From assembly GCF_013607875.1 (NCBI RefSeq), contig NZ_VDES01000002.1, forward strand, positions 699,638 through 763,637: a DNA stretch of 64,000 nucleotides. Direction: 5' to 3'. This DNA is from Blastomonas ursincola (GTDB taxonomy: Bacteria > Pseudomonadota > Alphaproteobacteria > Sphingomonadales > Sphingomonadaceae). Position numbers and translations under genes: made by a program. Positions 1 to 9,861 of this stretch are shown piece by piece. Position 1 is the stretch's first letter. Each line of letters starts with the position of its first letter. Below the pieces are notes generated by a model that was not told the origin of the DNA, did not search any database, and saw nothing but the letters and a program-made list of their open reading frames with translations.

Positions 1-1050
1 TTCCGTCATCCGCTTGGCCTGCCGATCCCGCACACCGCGATCATCCCGCGCAACAAGGACCGCATTGGCGACACGATGGCGCAGTTCCTGCGCAGCAACT
101 TCCTGACGCCACTGGTGGTCGCGCGGCGGATGCGCAGCATGAATGTCGCCGCCGCGGCGGGGCGCTTCCTCGTCCAGCCCACCGGGGGCGAGGGGCGGCT
201 GCGGCTGGGCGCGTCGAACATGGTCGCCGATGTGCTCGAATCGCTCGACCAGGACCGGCTCGGGGGCAACGCCAAGGAGGCGCTCAAGGTCCAGCTTGAA
301 AAGCTCGATGTCGCGCCGCTGCTTGGCCAGATCCTCAGCGCCGCGATCGCCGACAACCGCCACCTGCCGCTGATGGACGGCATCGTCAAATGGACCCAGC
401 GTACGCTCTTTGCCAACGAGGAACTGCTCAAGGACATGGTGCGATCGCGCGCCAATTCGATCATGCGCTGGACCGGACTCGACGAGCGACTCGCCACCGG
501 CATTATCGACGGCTTGCACAATCTGCTGTTCGACATGGCCGAGGATGTCGACCATCCGCTGCGCCATAAGGTCGAAGAAGGGCTCGAGACGCTCGCCCAT
601 CGCCTGCTGCACGATCCCGAGATGCAGGACAAGGTGCGCGGCATCAAGGCGGAGATGCTGGCCAACCCGGCAATGGCGCGCTGGCTCGACGGTCTGTGGG
701 AGCGTAGCCGCGCCGCGCTGCTGCGCGCCGCACGCGACCCCGACAATGCGCTTTCGGGCCAGTTCGGCGATGGCCTCCGGCAGATCGGCGAATCGCTGAT
801 GAACGATTCGCGCATGCAGACGCAGATCAACCGCTTCGCCCGCAGGACGCTGGTCGGCATCGCCAACCGCTATGGCGACCAGATCGTGCGGCTGGTATCG
901 GAAACGGTGCGCCGCTGGGACGCGCAGACGATCACCGGGCGGGTCGAGAATGCAGTGGGCAAGGACCTGCAGTTCATCCGCATCAACGGGACGCTGGTCG
1001 GCGGACTGGTGGGCCTGACGATCCACGCCGCGACGGTGTGGTTGGGGTGA
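1..1050 (+). CDS. DUF445 family membrane-associated protein, 5' end cut by the window
   Basis: The reading frame is open from the first base and ends at a TGA at 1048-1050, so the N-terminus lies outside the window. The first visible residues, HPLGLPIPHTAIIPRNKDRI, are the characteristic DUF445 segment. The rest is the long helical, charged body of the family, with many amphipathic helices and paired Arg/Asp. The last 15-20 residues (GTLVGGLVGLTIHAATVWLG) form a hydrophobic C-terminal helix, as is usual in DUF445 proteins, which are thought to be membrane-anchored with a long helical domain. The biochemical role is unknown. An in-frame ATG at 76 exists but starts inside the conserved region, so it is not the real start. 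The gene converges on selO. Confidence 0.85.
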   Translation, partial: FRHPLGLPIPHTAIIPRNKDRIGDTMAQFLRSNFLTPLVVARRMRSMNVAAAAGRFLVQPTGGEGRLRLGASNMVADVLESLDQDRLGGNAKEALKVQLEKLDVAPLLGQILSAAIADNRHLPLMDGIVKWTQRTLFANEELLKDMVRSRANSIMRWTGLDERLATGIIDGLHNLLFDMAEDVDHPLRHKVEEGLETLAHRLLHDPEMQDKVRGIKAEMLANPAMARWLDGLWERSRAALLRAARDPDNALSGQFGDGLRQIGESLMNDSRMQTQINRFARRTLVGIANRYGDQIVRLVSETVRRWDAQTITGRVENAVGKDLQFIRINGTLVGGLVGLTIHAATVWLG

Positions 1051-1061
1051 TCCTCTCTTAA

Positions 1062-1088
1062 TTCCTCCCCCAGCTCGCTGGGGGAGGA
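1062..1088. terminator. Palindromic hairpin between converging genes
   Basis: A near-perfect inverted repeat (CCTCCCCCAGC / GCTGGGGGAGG) sits in the 42-base gap between the DUF445 gene and selO and is flanked by short A/T runs, so it could terminate transcription from both sides. The same palindrome recurs twice at 56195-56255, which marks it as a member of a dispersed repeat family rather than a one-off terminator. Confidence 0.55.
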
Positions 1089-1092
1089 TTTC

Positions 1093-2508
1093 TCAGCCTG
1101 CCAAAGCCTCGCCCATCGATCTTACCGCAGCGACCTTGGCGTGCAGCGGCCCCCAATCGTCGCGCTCGGCGATCGCCGCCCAGATGCTTTCCACCTCGTC
1201 GATCAGCATCGATTGCGGTGCATCGCCGTGCCAGTAGCTATGCGAGCGATCGCGCGCCGGGGCATAGCCGGCCTTCACCGCACCGAAATCCGCCCACAAG
1301 GCCTCGCCCGGCTCGCCAATCAGTGCTGCGGGGCATGCAGGGGTTGCATCGCCCATCCACGAGAAGAAGAAATCGTCGATTCCGACGCCGCCCTTCAGCA
1401 TCAGCGCCTCGGCGGCACCGACCAGCACGCGGTCGTGCTCCAGCCCCTGCGGCACCACGCCCAGGCGCCAGCAGAAGCGCCGCGCCAGCGCTTCCTGATA
1501 GAGCGGCCCGAACCGTTCGAGCGCGGCGATCAGCGGCGGCGCCTCGCTGATCAACCGCAGCGCGACCGCGAGCTGGCCGAGATTCCAGTGTATCGCCTCG
1601 GGCTGGCGGGCAAAGGCGTACAGGCCCGCATGGTCGAAATAGGCGGCGGTAAAGCCCGGCTCCCATTTCGGCGCGAACCGCCAGGGGCCGTAATCGAAGC
1701 TCTCGCCAGTGATGTTCATGTTGTCGGTGTTGAGCACGCCATGCACGAAGCCTGCGACCATATAGCTCGCCGCCAGATCGGCCATGCGTTCGACCGCGAG
1801 ATTGAGCAGCAGCGCCGCCTCGTTCTCGGCGGTCTGTCCGTCGTAAAGCGTATCGAGCGCGTAGCGAACGACATGGGCCATCTTCTCCTCGTCATCCTCA
1901 TAGGCGATGCGCTGGAAGGTGCCGAAGCGGATATGGCTGTGGCTCATCCGCACCAGCACCGCCGAGCGGGTGGGCGAGGGCTCGTCGCCGCGCCACAGGC
2001 TCTCGCCGGTCTCGATCACCGAGAAGGTCTTGCTGGTGTTGACCCCCAGCGCCTCAAGCATTTCGGTCGCCAGGATCTCGCGCACCGCGCCCTTGAGCGT
2101 CAGCCGCCCGTCGCCATCCCGGCTGAACGGCGTCTGGCCCGATCCCTTGGTGCCGAGGTCGAGCAGCCGGTCCCTGTCGTCGCGCAGCTGCGCGAACAGG
2201 AAGCCGCGCCCGTCGCCGATCTGCGGATTGTACACGCGAAACTGGTGCCCGTGATAGGCGAGCGCCAGCGGCTGGGGCAGGTTGCCCGGCATCGGGTTGA
2301 ACCGCCCGAAATGATGCACCCAGCGCTTGTCGTCGAGCGTCTCCAGTCCCACGGTCGCGGCGTGCCGGTCATTGCGGAAGCGGAGCACGGCTTGCGGAAA
2401 ATTGGCGGCCTTGACCGGATGCGCGATGGCATCGGCGATCGTCAGGATGGCGGGGTCGGCGCGGTAGGCTTGCGCATAGGGCGATGTGGCTTGCGGATCG
2501 GCTGTCAT
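1093..2508 (-). CDS. selO: Protein adenylyltransferase SelO (YdiU family)
   Basis: SelO is a pseudokinase-fold enzyme that transfers AMP from ATP to Ser/Thr/Tyr side chains and is linked to redox homeostasis. The protein (471 aa from the ATG at 2508) carries the family blocks: YHGHQFRVYNPQIGDGRG near the N-terminus, the nucleotide-binding stretch LGTKGSGQTPFSRDGDGRLT, and the metal/catalytic segment HGVLNTDNMNITG with its Asn and Asp. Length is at the short end of the family. An in-frame upstream start at 2547 would run into the divergent hydrolase gene, so 2508 is preferred. The two genes are head to head with 37 bases between starts and probably share a control region. Confidence 0.93.
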   Translation of the reverse strand: MTADPQATSPYAQAYRADPAILTIADAIAHPVKAANFPQAVLRFRNDRHAATVGLETLDDKRWVHHFGRFNPMPGNLPQPLALAYHGHQFRVYNPQIGDGRGFLFAQLRDDRDRLLDLGTKGSGQTPFSRDGDGRLTLKGAVREILATEMLEALGVNTSKTFSVIETGESLWRGDEPSPTRSAVLVRMSHSHIRFGTFQRIAYEDDEEKMAHVVRYALDTLYDGQTAENEAALLLNLAVERMADLAASYMVAGFVHGVLNTDNMNITGESFDYGPWRFAPKWEPGFTAAYFDHAGLYAFARQPEAIHWNLGQLAVALRLISEAPPLIAALERFGPLYQEALARRFCWRLGVVPQGLEHDRVLVGAAEALMLKGGVGIDDFFFSWMGDATPACPAALIGEPGEALWADFGAVKAGYAPARDRSHSYWHGDAPQSMLIDEVESIWAAIAERDDWGPLHAKVAAVRSMGEALAG

Positions 2509-2545
2509 CGGGCGATAGTGGGGGGTGAAGGGAGCGCATGCAACC

Positions 2546-3448
2546 ATGGCCAGCGACAGTCAGGGCTATAGCGACGGGTTCTGGTGGTCGAACGACGGTT
2601 TGCGGCTGCATTTCCGCGATTATCCGGCGGCGCCCGAGCATGCGCATCGTCCGCCGATCATCTGCATTCCCGGCCTCACCCGCAACGCGCGCGATTTCGA
2701 GAAGGTCGCCGAGCGGCTGGCGGGCGCGTGGCGCGTGATCTGCGTCGATCTGCGCGGGCGCGGCGACAGCGCCTATGCCAAGGATCCGATGAGCTATGTG
2801 CCGCTCACCTATGTCCAGGACATGGAGGCGCTGCTGCGCGAGCAGGCGATCGAGCGCTTCGTCGCCTTCGGTACCTCGCTCGGTGGCCTCATCACCATGC
2901 TGCTCGCCTCGACCCGGCCGGGCCGGGTGGTCGGCGCGCTCTTGAACGATGTCGGGCCGCAGCTGGAGGCCGAGGGGCTGGCGCGCATCCGCGATTATGT
3001 CGGCCAGGGCCGCTCCTTCCCCACCTGGATGCACGCCGCTCGGGCGTTGTCGGAAGGGCAGGGACCGGTCTTTCCCGGCTATGGCGTCAGCGAATGGCTC
3101 GACATGGCCAAGAAGACGATGAAGATCGGTCCCGGTGGTCGTATCGTCTACGATTATGACATGAAGATCGCCGAGCCGTTCGCGGTGCCCGGCGGCGAGG
3201 CGGGAGTCGATCTGTGGCCCGCGCTGACAGGGCTCGCTCCGGCGCAAGTGCTGATCGTGCGCGGCGCATTGTCCGATGTGTTCGCCGAGGCGACAGCCAA
3301 GCGGATGCTGACGATGCTGCCGTACGGCGAACTGCTCACGATCGCGAACAAGGGCCATGCGCCCTCGCTCGAGGAACCCGATGTGGCGCAGGCGATCGAC
3401 CGGATGCTGGCAAAAGTCGATGCGGCTGCGCTTGCGACCCAGGCCTGA
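2546..3448 (+). CDS. Alpha/beta hydrolase
   Basis: A 300-residue single-domain alpha/beta-hydrolase. The oxyanion region is IPGLTRNARDF (about residue 41), the nucleophile elbow is FGTSLGG with Ser near residue 111, and the catalytic His is in NKGHAPSLEEP near residue 276; Asp candidates lie before it. No signal peptide is seen, so it is cytoplasmic. A GAAGGGAG ribosome binding site at 2527-2534 supports the ATG at 2546 over an in-frame upstream start at 2525. The natural substrate cannot be told from sequence; relatives hydrolyse esters, lactones or C-C bonds. It is 20 bases upstream of the glycosyltransferase gene and likely co-transcribed with it. Confidence 0.9.
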   Translation: MASDSQGYSDGFWWSNDGLRLHFRDYPAAPEHAHRPPIICIPGLTRNARDFEKVAERLAGAWRVICVDLRGRGDSAYAKDPMSYVPLTYVQDMEALLREQAIERFVAFGTSLGGLITMLLASTRPGRVVGALLNDVGPQLEAEGLARIRDYVGQGRSFPTWMHAARALSEGQGPVFPGYGVSEWLDMAKKTMKIGPGGRIVYDYDMKIAEPFAVPGGEAGVDLWPALTGLAPAQVLIVRGALSDVFAEATAKRMLTMLPYGELLTIANKGHAPSLEEPDVAQAIDRMLAKVDAAALATQA

Positions 3449-3468
3449 GCGGCTATAGCCCTGACATC

Positions 3469-4620
3469 ATGAAGTCGACCACGCGGCCCGCGCGCATCCT
3501 GCATCTGCACAGCACCTTCGACCTTGGCGGCAAGGAGGCGCGGGCGGTGCGCCTGATGAACCATTTCGGCCAGGCAGCGCAGCACACGATCCTGACCGCC
3601 GTGCCCGATGCGCTCGGCGCGCGCGCGGCGATCGCCCCCGGCATCCGCGCCGATTTCCCGAACAACGCGCCGTCGCTGGCAGGCAAGCCGAACCTCGCGC
3701 GCTACCGCAAGTTCGCCGACTATTTCGCCAATTTCGACCTGATCCTGAGCTATAACTGGGGCGCGATGGACGGCGTGATGGCGCGCACGATCTTCAATTC
3801 GATCACGCCGCTGCCCCCGGTCATCCACCACGAGGACGGGTTCAACGAAGACGAGGCGGTCAAGCTCAAGGCCAAGCGCAACTGGTTCCGCATGGTGGCC
3901 TTGGCGCGCACCGATGCGCTGGTCGTGCCTTCGCACACGCTCGAGCAGATCGCGCTCAAGGTCTGGAAGCAGCCCGACAGCCGGGTGCGTCGCATCTCCA
4001 ACGGCATCGATGTCGCCGCTTATGCCAAGCGCCCGCAAAAGGGCGCGATCCCCGGTTTTCAGCGTCGCGATGGCGAGATCGTCATCGGCACCTTGGCGGG
4101 GCTGCGCGCGGTCAAGAACCTGCCGCGGCTGGTGCGCGCGGTTGCTGCGCTCGATCGGCCGGTGCGGCTGGTGATCGTCGGCGAGGGGCCCGAGCGCGCG
4201 GCGATCGAGGCTGAGGCGGCGCGCCTCGGTATTGCCGACCGGCTGCTGATGCCCGGCTTCCTCAAGAACCCCGCGCGCTATGTCGGGCTGTTCGATATCT
4301 TCGCGCTATCGTCGGACAGCGAGCAGCAACCGATCTCGGTGATGGAGGCGATGGCCGCAGGCCTGCCGGTGGCCGCACCCATGGTCGGCGATGTCGCGCA
4401 TATGGTCGCGCCCGACAATGCTATTCTTCTCGGCGAACCGGGCAGCGAAGCGGGGCTGATCGACAATCTGCGACGCCTGGCCGAAGATCCGGCGCTGCGC
4501 ACCGCGCTCGGCAACGCCAATCGCGCGAAAGCCGAGGCCGAGTTCGACGAGCGCCTGATGCTGGAACGCTATGCCGCGCTATACGGCCGCGCGATGGGCA
4601 GGCCCGAATTCGGGCACTGA
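3469..4620 (+). CDS. GT4-type glycosyltransferase
   Basis: A 383-residue GT-B fold glycosyltransferase. The N-terminal Rossmann domain begins ARILHLHSTFDLGGKEARAVRL, and the Gly-Gly-Lys is the usual acceptor-side loop. The C-terminal nucleotide-sugar domain has IGTLAGLRAVKNLPRLVRA, VIVGEGPERAAIE and the E-x7-E motif in SDSEQQPISVMEAMAAGLPV, which is typical of retaining GT4 enzymes. No membrane segment is present. The ATG at 3469 is chosen because homologous sequence starts there; the frame is open far upstream but overlaps the hydrolase gene. It probably adds a sugar to a surface polysaccharide or glycolipid; donor and acceptor are not predictable. Confidence 0.88.
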   Translation: MKSTTRPARILHLHSTFDLGGKEARAVRLMNHFGQAAQHTILTAVPDALGARAAIAPGIRADFPNNAPSLAGKPNLARYRKFADYFANFDLILSYNWGAMDGVMARTIFNSITPLPPVIHHEDGFNEDEAVKLKAKRNWFRMVALARTDALVVPSHTLEQIALKVWKQPDSRVRRISNGIDVAAYAKRPQKGAIPGFQRRDGEIVIGTLAGLRAVKNLPRLVRAVAALDRPVRLVIVGEGPERAAIEAEAARLGIADRLLMPGFLKNPARYVGLFDIFALSSDSEQQPISVMEAMAAGLPVAAPMVGDVAHMVAPDNAILLGEPGSEAGLIDNLRRLAEDPALRTALGNANRAKAEAEFDERLMLERYAALYGRAMGRPEFGH

Positions 4621-4629
4621 GAGAGCGCG

Positions 4630-5085
4630 TCAGCTCCGCATGATCGCTTCGGCAGCATTGCTCGCCAGCCGGTCAGCGCGCTCGTTCTCGGGATGGCCGG
4701 CATGGCCCTTGACCCAGTGCCATTCAACCGTGTGCCGCGCGACCGCGCCGATCAGCTCATGCCACAGATCGGCATTACGCACCGGCTTTTTCGAGGCGGT
4801 CTGCCAGCCATTGCGCTTCCAGCCATCGACCCATTTGGTGATGCCGTCCTTCACATAGCTGCTGTCGGTATAGAGCAGCACATGGCAGGGCTCGATCAGC
4901 GTATCGAGCGCACGGATTGCCGCCATCATCTCCATGCGGTTGTTGGTCGTGTCGCGCTCGCCGCCCGACAATTCCTTCTCGTGCTTGCCATAGCGGATGA
5001 TCGCGCCCCAGCCTCCCGGGCCGGGATTGCCCTTGCACGCGCCATCGGTGTAGATTTCGACCGTCTTCATCTCTGCTCTATCCAT
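4630..5085 (-). CDS. rnhA: Ribonuclease HI
   Basis: RNase HI cleaves the RNA strand of RNA/DNA hybrids. All active-site residues are visible: Asp in [13 protein letters not shown], Glu in NNRMEMMA, Asp in LYTDSSYV, His in [11 protein letters not shown] and Asp in NERADRLA. Length (151 aa, or 146 from the alternative ATG at 5070) matches Escherichia coli RNase HI. The start at 5085 has a purine-rich CTGGGG just upstream, and the one at 5070 begins exactly where homologs begin, so both are possible. It is the last gene of the ispH-thrB-rnhA operon, 20 bases after thrB. Confidence 0.96.
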   Translation of the reverse strand: MDRAEMKTVEIYTDGACKGNPGPGGWGAIIRYGKHEKELSGGERDTTNNRMEMMAAIRALDTLIEPCHVLLYTDSSYVKDGITKWVDGWKRNGWQTASKKPVRNADLWHELIGAVARHTVEWHWVKGHAGHPENERADRLASNAAEAIMRS

Positions 5086-5105
5086 GCCCCAGACCGATGG
5101 GCCGG

Positions 5106-6077
5106 TCAGCCGAACAGCCCCGCATGCGCAGGGTCCGCATAGAATGTCAGCCGCCGGGCAAAGGCCATCGGATCCTTGCGCGTCACCAAAGCATCGGGCG
5201 GCGTATTAATCCAGTCATAAGCGCGGCTCAGAGTGAAGCGGAGCGCCGATCCGCGTGCCAATATGGGAAGCGCCTGTATTTCCTCGGGATTCAGCGTCAA
5301 ATTGGCGTGATATCCCTGCAAGAGCGCCTCCGAAACGGCCGAATCGAAGCTGCGGCCATCGGGCGAGAAGCACCAGGCGCTGTGCGTCACCGCAAGGTCA
5401 TAGGCGCGTGCATCGCGGCACGAGAAATAGAAATCGATCAGCCCGGAGACACGATCGCCCAGCATCAGCACATTGTCGGGGAACAGATCGGCATGGATCA
5501 CCGATTGCGGCAGGTCATGCGGCCAATGTGAGGAGAGAAAAGCAAGCTCGCTCTCCACCAGGCCCTCCAGCGCCGGATCGATCTGCTGCCACTGCCCAGC
5601 GCATCTGCCTGCCAGATCGTGCCAGCTGGCAAGCCCCATGCTGTTGGCCCGCGCGCCGCCGAAATCCGCGACCGCATGGTGCATCTTCGCCAGCGCCTCG
5701 CCCGCCGCATGCGCCTGGGCCGGGCTGGGGGCCGTCAGCGATATGCCTTCGAGAAACTCGATCAGGCAGGCGGGGCGTCCGGCGAGCTCGCGGATCTGCA
5801 CGCCGCCCCGATCGGCAATCGCGCGCGGCACGCGGCAGCCGCGCTCGGCCAGATGATCGAGCAACGCCATGAAAAAGGGCAGGTCTTGCGGATCGACGCG
5901 CTTTTCGTAGAGCGTCAGGATGAAGCGATGGCCATCCTTGCCGCCGCGCGTCTCGACCAGGAAATTGCTGTTCTCGACGCCTTCGGCAATGCCCTTGAAG
6001 CTGATCAGCTCGCCGGTGTCATAGTCGTCCAGAAACCGCGCCATCATCTCGGCGCTGACATGCGTATAGACGGCCAT
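5106..6077 (-). CDS. thrB: Homoserine kinase (aminoglycoside-phosphotransferase-like type)
   Basis: A 323-residue kinase of the APH/choline-kinase fold, the form of ThrB used by alphaproteobacteria instead of the GHMP-type enzyme. It phosphorylates L-homoserine for threonine synthesis. The N-terminus ([20 protein letters not shown]) and [15 protein letters not shown] are diagnostic of this ThrB. The kinase core shows [14 protein letters not shown] (catalytic HxDxxxxN) and [10 protein letters not shown] (metal-binding Asp of the DFG-like motif). Its ATG overlaps the ispH stop by one base (TGATG), indicating translational coupling. Confidence 0.95.
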   Translation of the reverse strand: MAVYTHVSAEMMARFLDDYDTGELISFKGIAEGVENSNFLVETRGGKDGHRFILTLYEKRVDPQDLPFFMALLDHLAERGCRVPRAIADRGGVQIRELAGRPACLIEFLEGISLTAPSPAQAHAAGEALAKMHHAVADFGGARANSMGLASWHDLAGRCAGQWQQIDPALEGLVESELAFLSSHWPHDLPQSVIHADLFPDNVLMLGDRVSGLIDFYFSCRDARAYDLAVTHSAWCFSPDGRSFDSAVSEALLQGYHANLTLNPEEIQALPILARGSALRFTLSRAYDWINTPPDALVTRKDPMAFARRLTFYADPAHAGLFG

Positions 6078-7042
6078 CAGGCAGCATCGGCCTCGCTGGC
6101 CAGGGCGCGCGGCAGCTTGAAGGTGATGCGCTCGTCCACCGTCTTGACCCGTTCTTCGGTGACGTCGAAATGGCGGCCCAGCATGTCTACGACCTCGCGC
6201 ACCAGAATTTCGGGTGCGCTCGCCCCGGCGGTCAGACCCAGCGTCTTGACGCCTTCGAACCAGCGCAGCTCGATCTCGACCGCGCGCTGGATCAGCTTGG
6301 CGCGGGTGCCTTCGCGTTCGGCGACCTCGACCAGGCGCAGCGAGTTGGAGCTGTTGGGTGCGCCGATCACCAGCACCAGATCGCAGTCATCGGCCATCAC
6401 CTTGACCGCAGCCTGACGGTTGCTGGTGGCATAGCAGATATCCTCTGCCTTCGGGCCGACGATCGCGGGGAAGCGTGCCTTCAGCGCAGCGATGATTTCG
6501 GCGGTATCGTCGACCGACAGCGTGGTCTGGGTGAGAAACGAGAGCTTGGTTTCATCCTCGAATGCCAGCTTCCCGACATCCTCGACCGTTTCGACCAGGG
6601 TCATGTGCCCGGGCTCGACCTGGCCGAAGGTTCCGACCACCTCGGGATGGCCCTTGTGGCCGACAAAGATGATGTGGCGTCCCGCCTCGACCTGGCGCTC
6701 GGCCTGGCGGTGGACCTTGGAAACGAGCGGGCAGGTCGCGTCGAGATAGTTGAGACCGCGCTCGGCCGCCTTGTGCGGCACCGCCTTGGGCACGCCGTGC
6801 GCGGAGAACACCACCGGCACGCCATCGGGCACCTCGTCCAGCTCCTCGACGAACACCGCGCCCTTGGCCTTCAGGCTGTCGACGACGAACTTGTTGTGCA
6901 CGATCTCGTGCCGGACATAGACCGGCGCACCATATTTGTGGAGCGACAGCTCCACGATCTCGATGGCGCGATCGACCCCTGCGCAAAAGCCGCGCGGCGA
7001 TGCGATCTTGACGAGAAGCGGAGGCTTGGCGGTTTCGCTCAT
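6077..7042 (-). CDS. ispH: 4-hydroxy-3-methylbut-2-enyl diphosphate reductase
   Basis: IspH is the last enzyme of the MEP isoprenoid pathway and reduces HMBPP to IPP and DMAPP with a 4Fe-4S cluster. The three cluster cysteines are present: Cys20 in [13 protein letters not shown], Cys104 in [11 protein letters not shown] and Cys203 in [10 protein letters not shown]. The substrate-binding histidines are in RHEIVHN and SAHGVPKAV, and the catalytic Glu lies in the [10 protein letters not shown] region. Length (321 aa) is normal. It is the first gene of the ispH-thrB-rnhA operon. Confidence 0.97.
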   Translation of the reverse strand: MSETAKPPLLVKIASPRGFCAGVDRAIEIVELSLHKYGAPVYVRHEIVHNKFVVDSLKAKGAVFVEELDEVPDGVPVVFSAHGVPKAVPHKAAERGLNYLDATCPLVSKVHRQAERQVEAGRHIIFVGHKGHPEVVGTFGQVEPGHMTLVETVEDVGKLAFEDETKLSFLTQTTLSVDDTAEIIAALKARFPAIVGPKAEDICYATSNRQAAVKVMADDCDLVLVIGAPNSSNSLRLVEVAEREGTRAKLIQRAVEIELRWFEGVKTLGLTAGASAPEILVREVVDMLGRHFDVTEERVKTVDERITFKLPRALASEADAA

Positions 7043-7196
7043 GTTCAGAAAGGCTTTCGTAGTTCGTCAGGACTCTTAGGCGAAGCGGGGGCTGGTGGGA
7101 AGCCTGTCCCGGCAAGCCTGCCCATATTGCGCCGGGAAGGTGCGCCAAATCTGGCCGTTGCGCCGGGCGGCGTCGGCAGATAAGGAGCGATGCACT

Positions 7197-7889
7197 GTGG
7201 CCTCGAAGGATTTCTGTTTGCATATGCCCAATCTGCCCATCAAACCGTCGATCGCCATCATGGGGGCGGGGCTTGCGCTGCTCGGTCTTGCGGGCTGTGC
7301 CGAAAAGAACCAGCTGGTGGTGGATACGGGCGTGGGCGTGACGTCCTCGCTATCGGCCTGCCCCAATACCGCAATCCCCGAACATACCGGCGACGTGACC
7401 GTGTTCAATCCGCCTAGCAGCCGCGATGCCGCTGCGATCGACGTCGTTGCCACCATCACCAATGTGCGTCCGGCCTGCGACGAGACCGGCGCGGAAATCT
7501 ATGCGACCGCCACGTTCGACGTGCTGGCGCGGCGCAGCGACAATCGGGGCGCACGGACGGTGACGCTGCCCTATTTCTCGACCATCATGCGCGGCGGCAA
7601 CACCGTCGTTGCCAAGCGGCTGGGTTCGGTAACGCTCAATTTCGCCGATGGCGAATATCGCGCGCAGGCCCAGGCGAGCGGTGCTGGCTATATCAACAAG
7701 GCGGCAGCAACGCTGCCCGAGGACATTCGCGAACGCATCACCCGCCGCCGCAAGTCGGGCGATCCCGATGCGGCGATCGATCCGCTGTCGATCCCCGAAG
7801 TGCGCACCGCATTGCAGCGCACCAGTTTCGAACTCCTGGTCGGCTTTCAGCTGACCCAGGAACAGCTGCAATATAACGCGACCCGATGA
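7197..7889 (+). CDS. Conserved sphingomonad-type lipoprotein, function unknown
   Basis: The protein (230 aa) has an N-terminal export signal ending in the lipobox LAGC, with Cys34 as the lipidation site if translation starts at the GTG at 7197. That GTG has a strong TAAGGAG site nine bases upstream (7181-7187). An ATG at 7224 would also give a usable signal peptide but lacks a ribosome site. The mature part is soluble with beta-rich segments (ATFDVLARRSDNRGARTVTLPYF) and ends in QLTQEQLQYNATR. I do not recognise a catalytic motif. It is probably an envelope lipoprotein; the gene is monocistronic or leads into argS across a repeat. Confidence 0.8.
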   Translation: MASKDFCLHMPNLPIKPSIAIMGAGLALLGLAGCAEKNQLVVDTGVGVTSSLSACPNTAIPEHTGDVTVFNPPSSRDAAAIDVVATITNVRPACDETGAEIYATATFDVLARRSDNRGARTVTLPYFSTIMRGGNTVVAKRLGSVTLNFADGEYRAQAQASGAGYINKAAATLPEDIRERITRRRKSGDPDAAIDPLSIPEVRTALQRTSFELLVGFQLTQEQLQYNATR

Positions 7890-7900
7890 ATCTCACGCAG

Positions 7901-8065
7901 TCCTCTCTCCTTCAGGGGAGAGGATACATGGCCTTGTCAGCGTGCTGACCTAGGCCATGTTGGAGAGGGGAGCCGCGCTGGCGGTTCGCTCTTGCCCCTC
8001 TCCGACTGCGACTAGGCCTGCAAGCAGGCCAAGTCTCGTTGTCCTCTCCCCTGAAGGGGCGAGGA
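7901..8065. repeat. Compound palindromic repeat upstream of argS
   Basis: Outer arms TCCTCTCTCC...GGGGAGAGGA (7901-7924) and GTCCTCTCCCCTGAAGGGGCGAGGA (8041-8065) are themselves palindromic and related to each other. Between them lie two more palindromes, one built on CATGGCCTT...CTAGGCCATG and one on AGGCCTGCAAGCAGGCC. Related palindromes occur at 25554-25693. The element ends 23 bases before the argS start and will be transcribed in its leader. Confidence 0.8.
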
Positions 8066-8088
8066 GTCTGGATGACAAGGCCAACATC

Positions 8089-9813
8089 ATGACACTCTAC
8101 GCCCGTTTCACCCAACATCTGCATGAAGCGCTCGACGCGCTGGAAGCCGCCGGCACGCTCCCCGCGGGGCTCAATCGCACTGCCGTGACCGTCGAGCCGC
8201 CGCGTGATCCGGCGCATGGCGACCTTGCAACCAATGCCGCGATGGTGCTCGCCAAGCCTGCTTCCACCAATCCGCGTGCGCTGGCCGAGGCGCTGGCGGC
8301 GGAGCTGGGCAAGATCGATGCGGTCATCGGGGTCGAGATTGCCGGACCTGGCTTTCTCAACCTGCGCCTCGCGCCCTCGGTCTGGGCGGACGAACTGAAC
8401 GCCATCGCCGCGCTGGGGGCGGATTATGGACGCTCGCAGCTCGGCGCGGGCAAGACGGTGAACATCGAATATGTCTCGGCCAACCCGACAGGGCCGATGC
8501 ACATGGGACATTGCCGCGGCGCGGTGGTCGGCGATGCGCTCGCGACCCTGCTCGAATATTCGGGCCACAAGGTGATCCGCGAATATTATATCAACGATGC
8601 AGGCGGCCAGGTCGATGTGCTCGCGCGTTCGGTGCACTGGCGCTATCGCGAGGCGCTGGGCCTGGAAAGCGGCGAGATGCCCGAGGGCCTGTATCCGGGC
8701 GACTATCTGGTGCCGCTGGCCAAGGAACTCGCCGCCGCGCTCGGCGATGCCCAGGCGAACGCGCCCGAAGCCGACTGGCTCGCCTCCTTCCGCAAGCGCG
8801 CGGTCGCCGCGATGATGGACATGATCCGCGCGGATCTCGCGCTGCTCGGCATCCATCACGACGTGTTCGCGTCCGAAGCCGAATTGCAGGCAGCGGGCAA
8901 GCCCGAGGCGGCCGAAGCCGTGCTGCGCGAAAAGGGCCTGGTCTATGACGGCGTGCTCGAAGCGCCCAAGGGCAAGGTGGCCGAGGATTGGGAGCCGGTC
9001 GAGCTGCCGCTGTTCCGCTCGACCGCGTTCGGCGACGATCAGGATCGCCCGATCCGCAAGTCGAACGGCAGCTGGACCTATTTCGGCGCGGACCTCGCCT
9101 ATCATTTCCAGAAGCTGCAGGATGCCGACGAGCTGATCGACATCTGGGGCGCGGATCATGCCGGTACGGTCAAGCGGATCAAGGCGGCGGTCGCGGCGCT
9201 GACCGACGATGCCGCGCGGTTCGACGTCAAGCTCGTCCAGATGGTCAAGCTGATGCGCGGCGGCGAGCCGCTCAAGATGTCCAAGCGCGCGGGCAATTTC
9301 GTCACGCTGGCTGATGTCGTGAACGAGGTCGGCAAGGATGTCGTGCGCTTCACCATGCTCACCCGCAAGGCCGATGCGCAGATGGAATTCGACTTCGAGA
9401 AGGTGGTCGAGGCCTCGAAGGACAATCCGGTCTTTTATGTGCAGTACGCGCATGCGCGCATCCATTCGATCCTGCGCAAGGCGGCAGGCGAGGGGCTTGC
9501 GCCGTCGGCCGAGCATCTGGACACGCTGGGCACCGAAGAGCAGGCGCTGATCGCGCTTGCGGCGCAATTCCCGCGCATCGTCGAAGCTGCCGCGCTCAAC
9601 CGCGAGCCGCACCGGATCGCCTTCTATCTGGGCGATCTGGCAGCCGCCTTCCATGCGTTCTTCAATCTGGGCAACGATCGCACCGACAAGCGTATCGTTC
9701 TGGCGCATGACCCCGAGACCAGTGGCGCAAGGCTTTTCATGGCCGCAAATATCGGGCAGGTAATCGCCAACGGCCTGGGCCTTATGGCGGTGGAGGCGGC
9801 GACGCAGATGTGA
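8089..9813 (+). CDS. argS: Arginyl-tRNA synthetase
   Basis: A class I aminoacyl-tRNA synthetase charging tRNA-Arg. It has the N-terminal Add-1 domain (about 1-110), the HIGH-type motif HMGH at residues 138-141 in SANPTGPMHMGHCRGA, WGADHAGTVKRIKAA in the catalytic core, a clear KMSKR loop (GEPLKMSKRAGNF, around residue 396) and the C-terminal DALR anticodon-binding domain (VQYAHARIHSILRK onward). Length (574 aa) is normal. The ATG at 8089 begins exactly where homologs begin; the open frame extending upstream is repeat DNA. The SPOR-domain gene follows after 48 bases, so co-transcription is likely. Confidence 0.97.
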   Translation: MTLYARFTQHLHEALDALEAAGTLPAGLNRTAVTVEPPRDPAHGDLATNAAMVLAKPASTNPRALAEALAAELGKIDAVIGVEIAGPGFLNLRLAPSVWADELNAIAALGADYGRSQLGAGKTVNIEYVSANPTGPMHMGHCRGAVVGDALATLLEYSGHKVIREYYINDAGGQVDVLARSVHWRYREALGLESGEMPEGLYPGDYLVPLAKELAAALGDAQANAPEADWLASFRKRAVAAMMDMIRADLALLGIHHDVFASEAELQAAGKPEAAEAVLREKGLVYDGVLEAPKGKVAEDWEPVELPLFRSTAFGDDQDRPIRKSNGSWTYFGADLAYHFQKLQDADELIDIWGADHAGTVKRIKAAVAALTDDAARFDVKLVQMVKLMRGGEPLKMSKRAGNFVTLADVVNEVGKDVVRFTMLTRKADAQMEFDFEKVVEASKDNPVFYVQYAHARIHSILRKAAGEGLAPSAEHLDTLGTEEQALIALAAQFPRIVEAAALNREPHRIAFYLGDLAAAFHAFFNLGNDRTDKRIVLAHDPETSGARLFMAANIGQVIANGLGLMAVEAATQM

Positions 9814-9861
9814 CGCCGCGCCTGCCGGGGCCAGGCACTTGCGCGAATATGGGGCGGATCG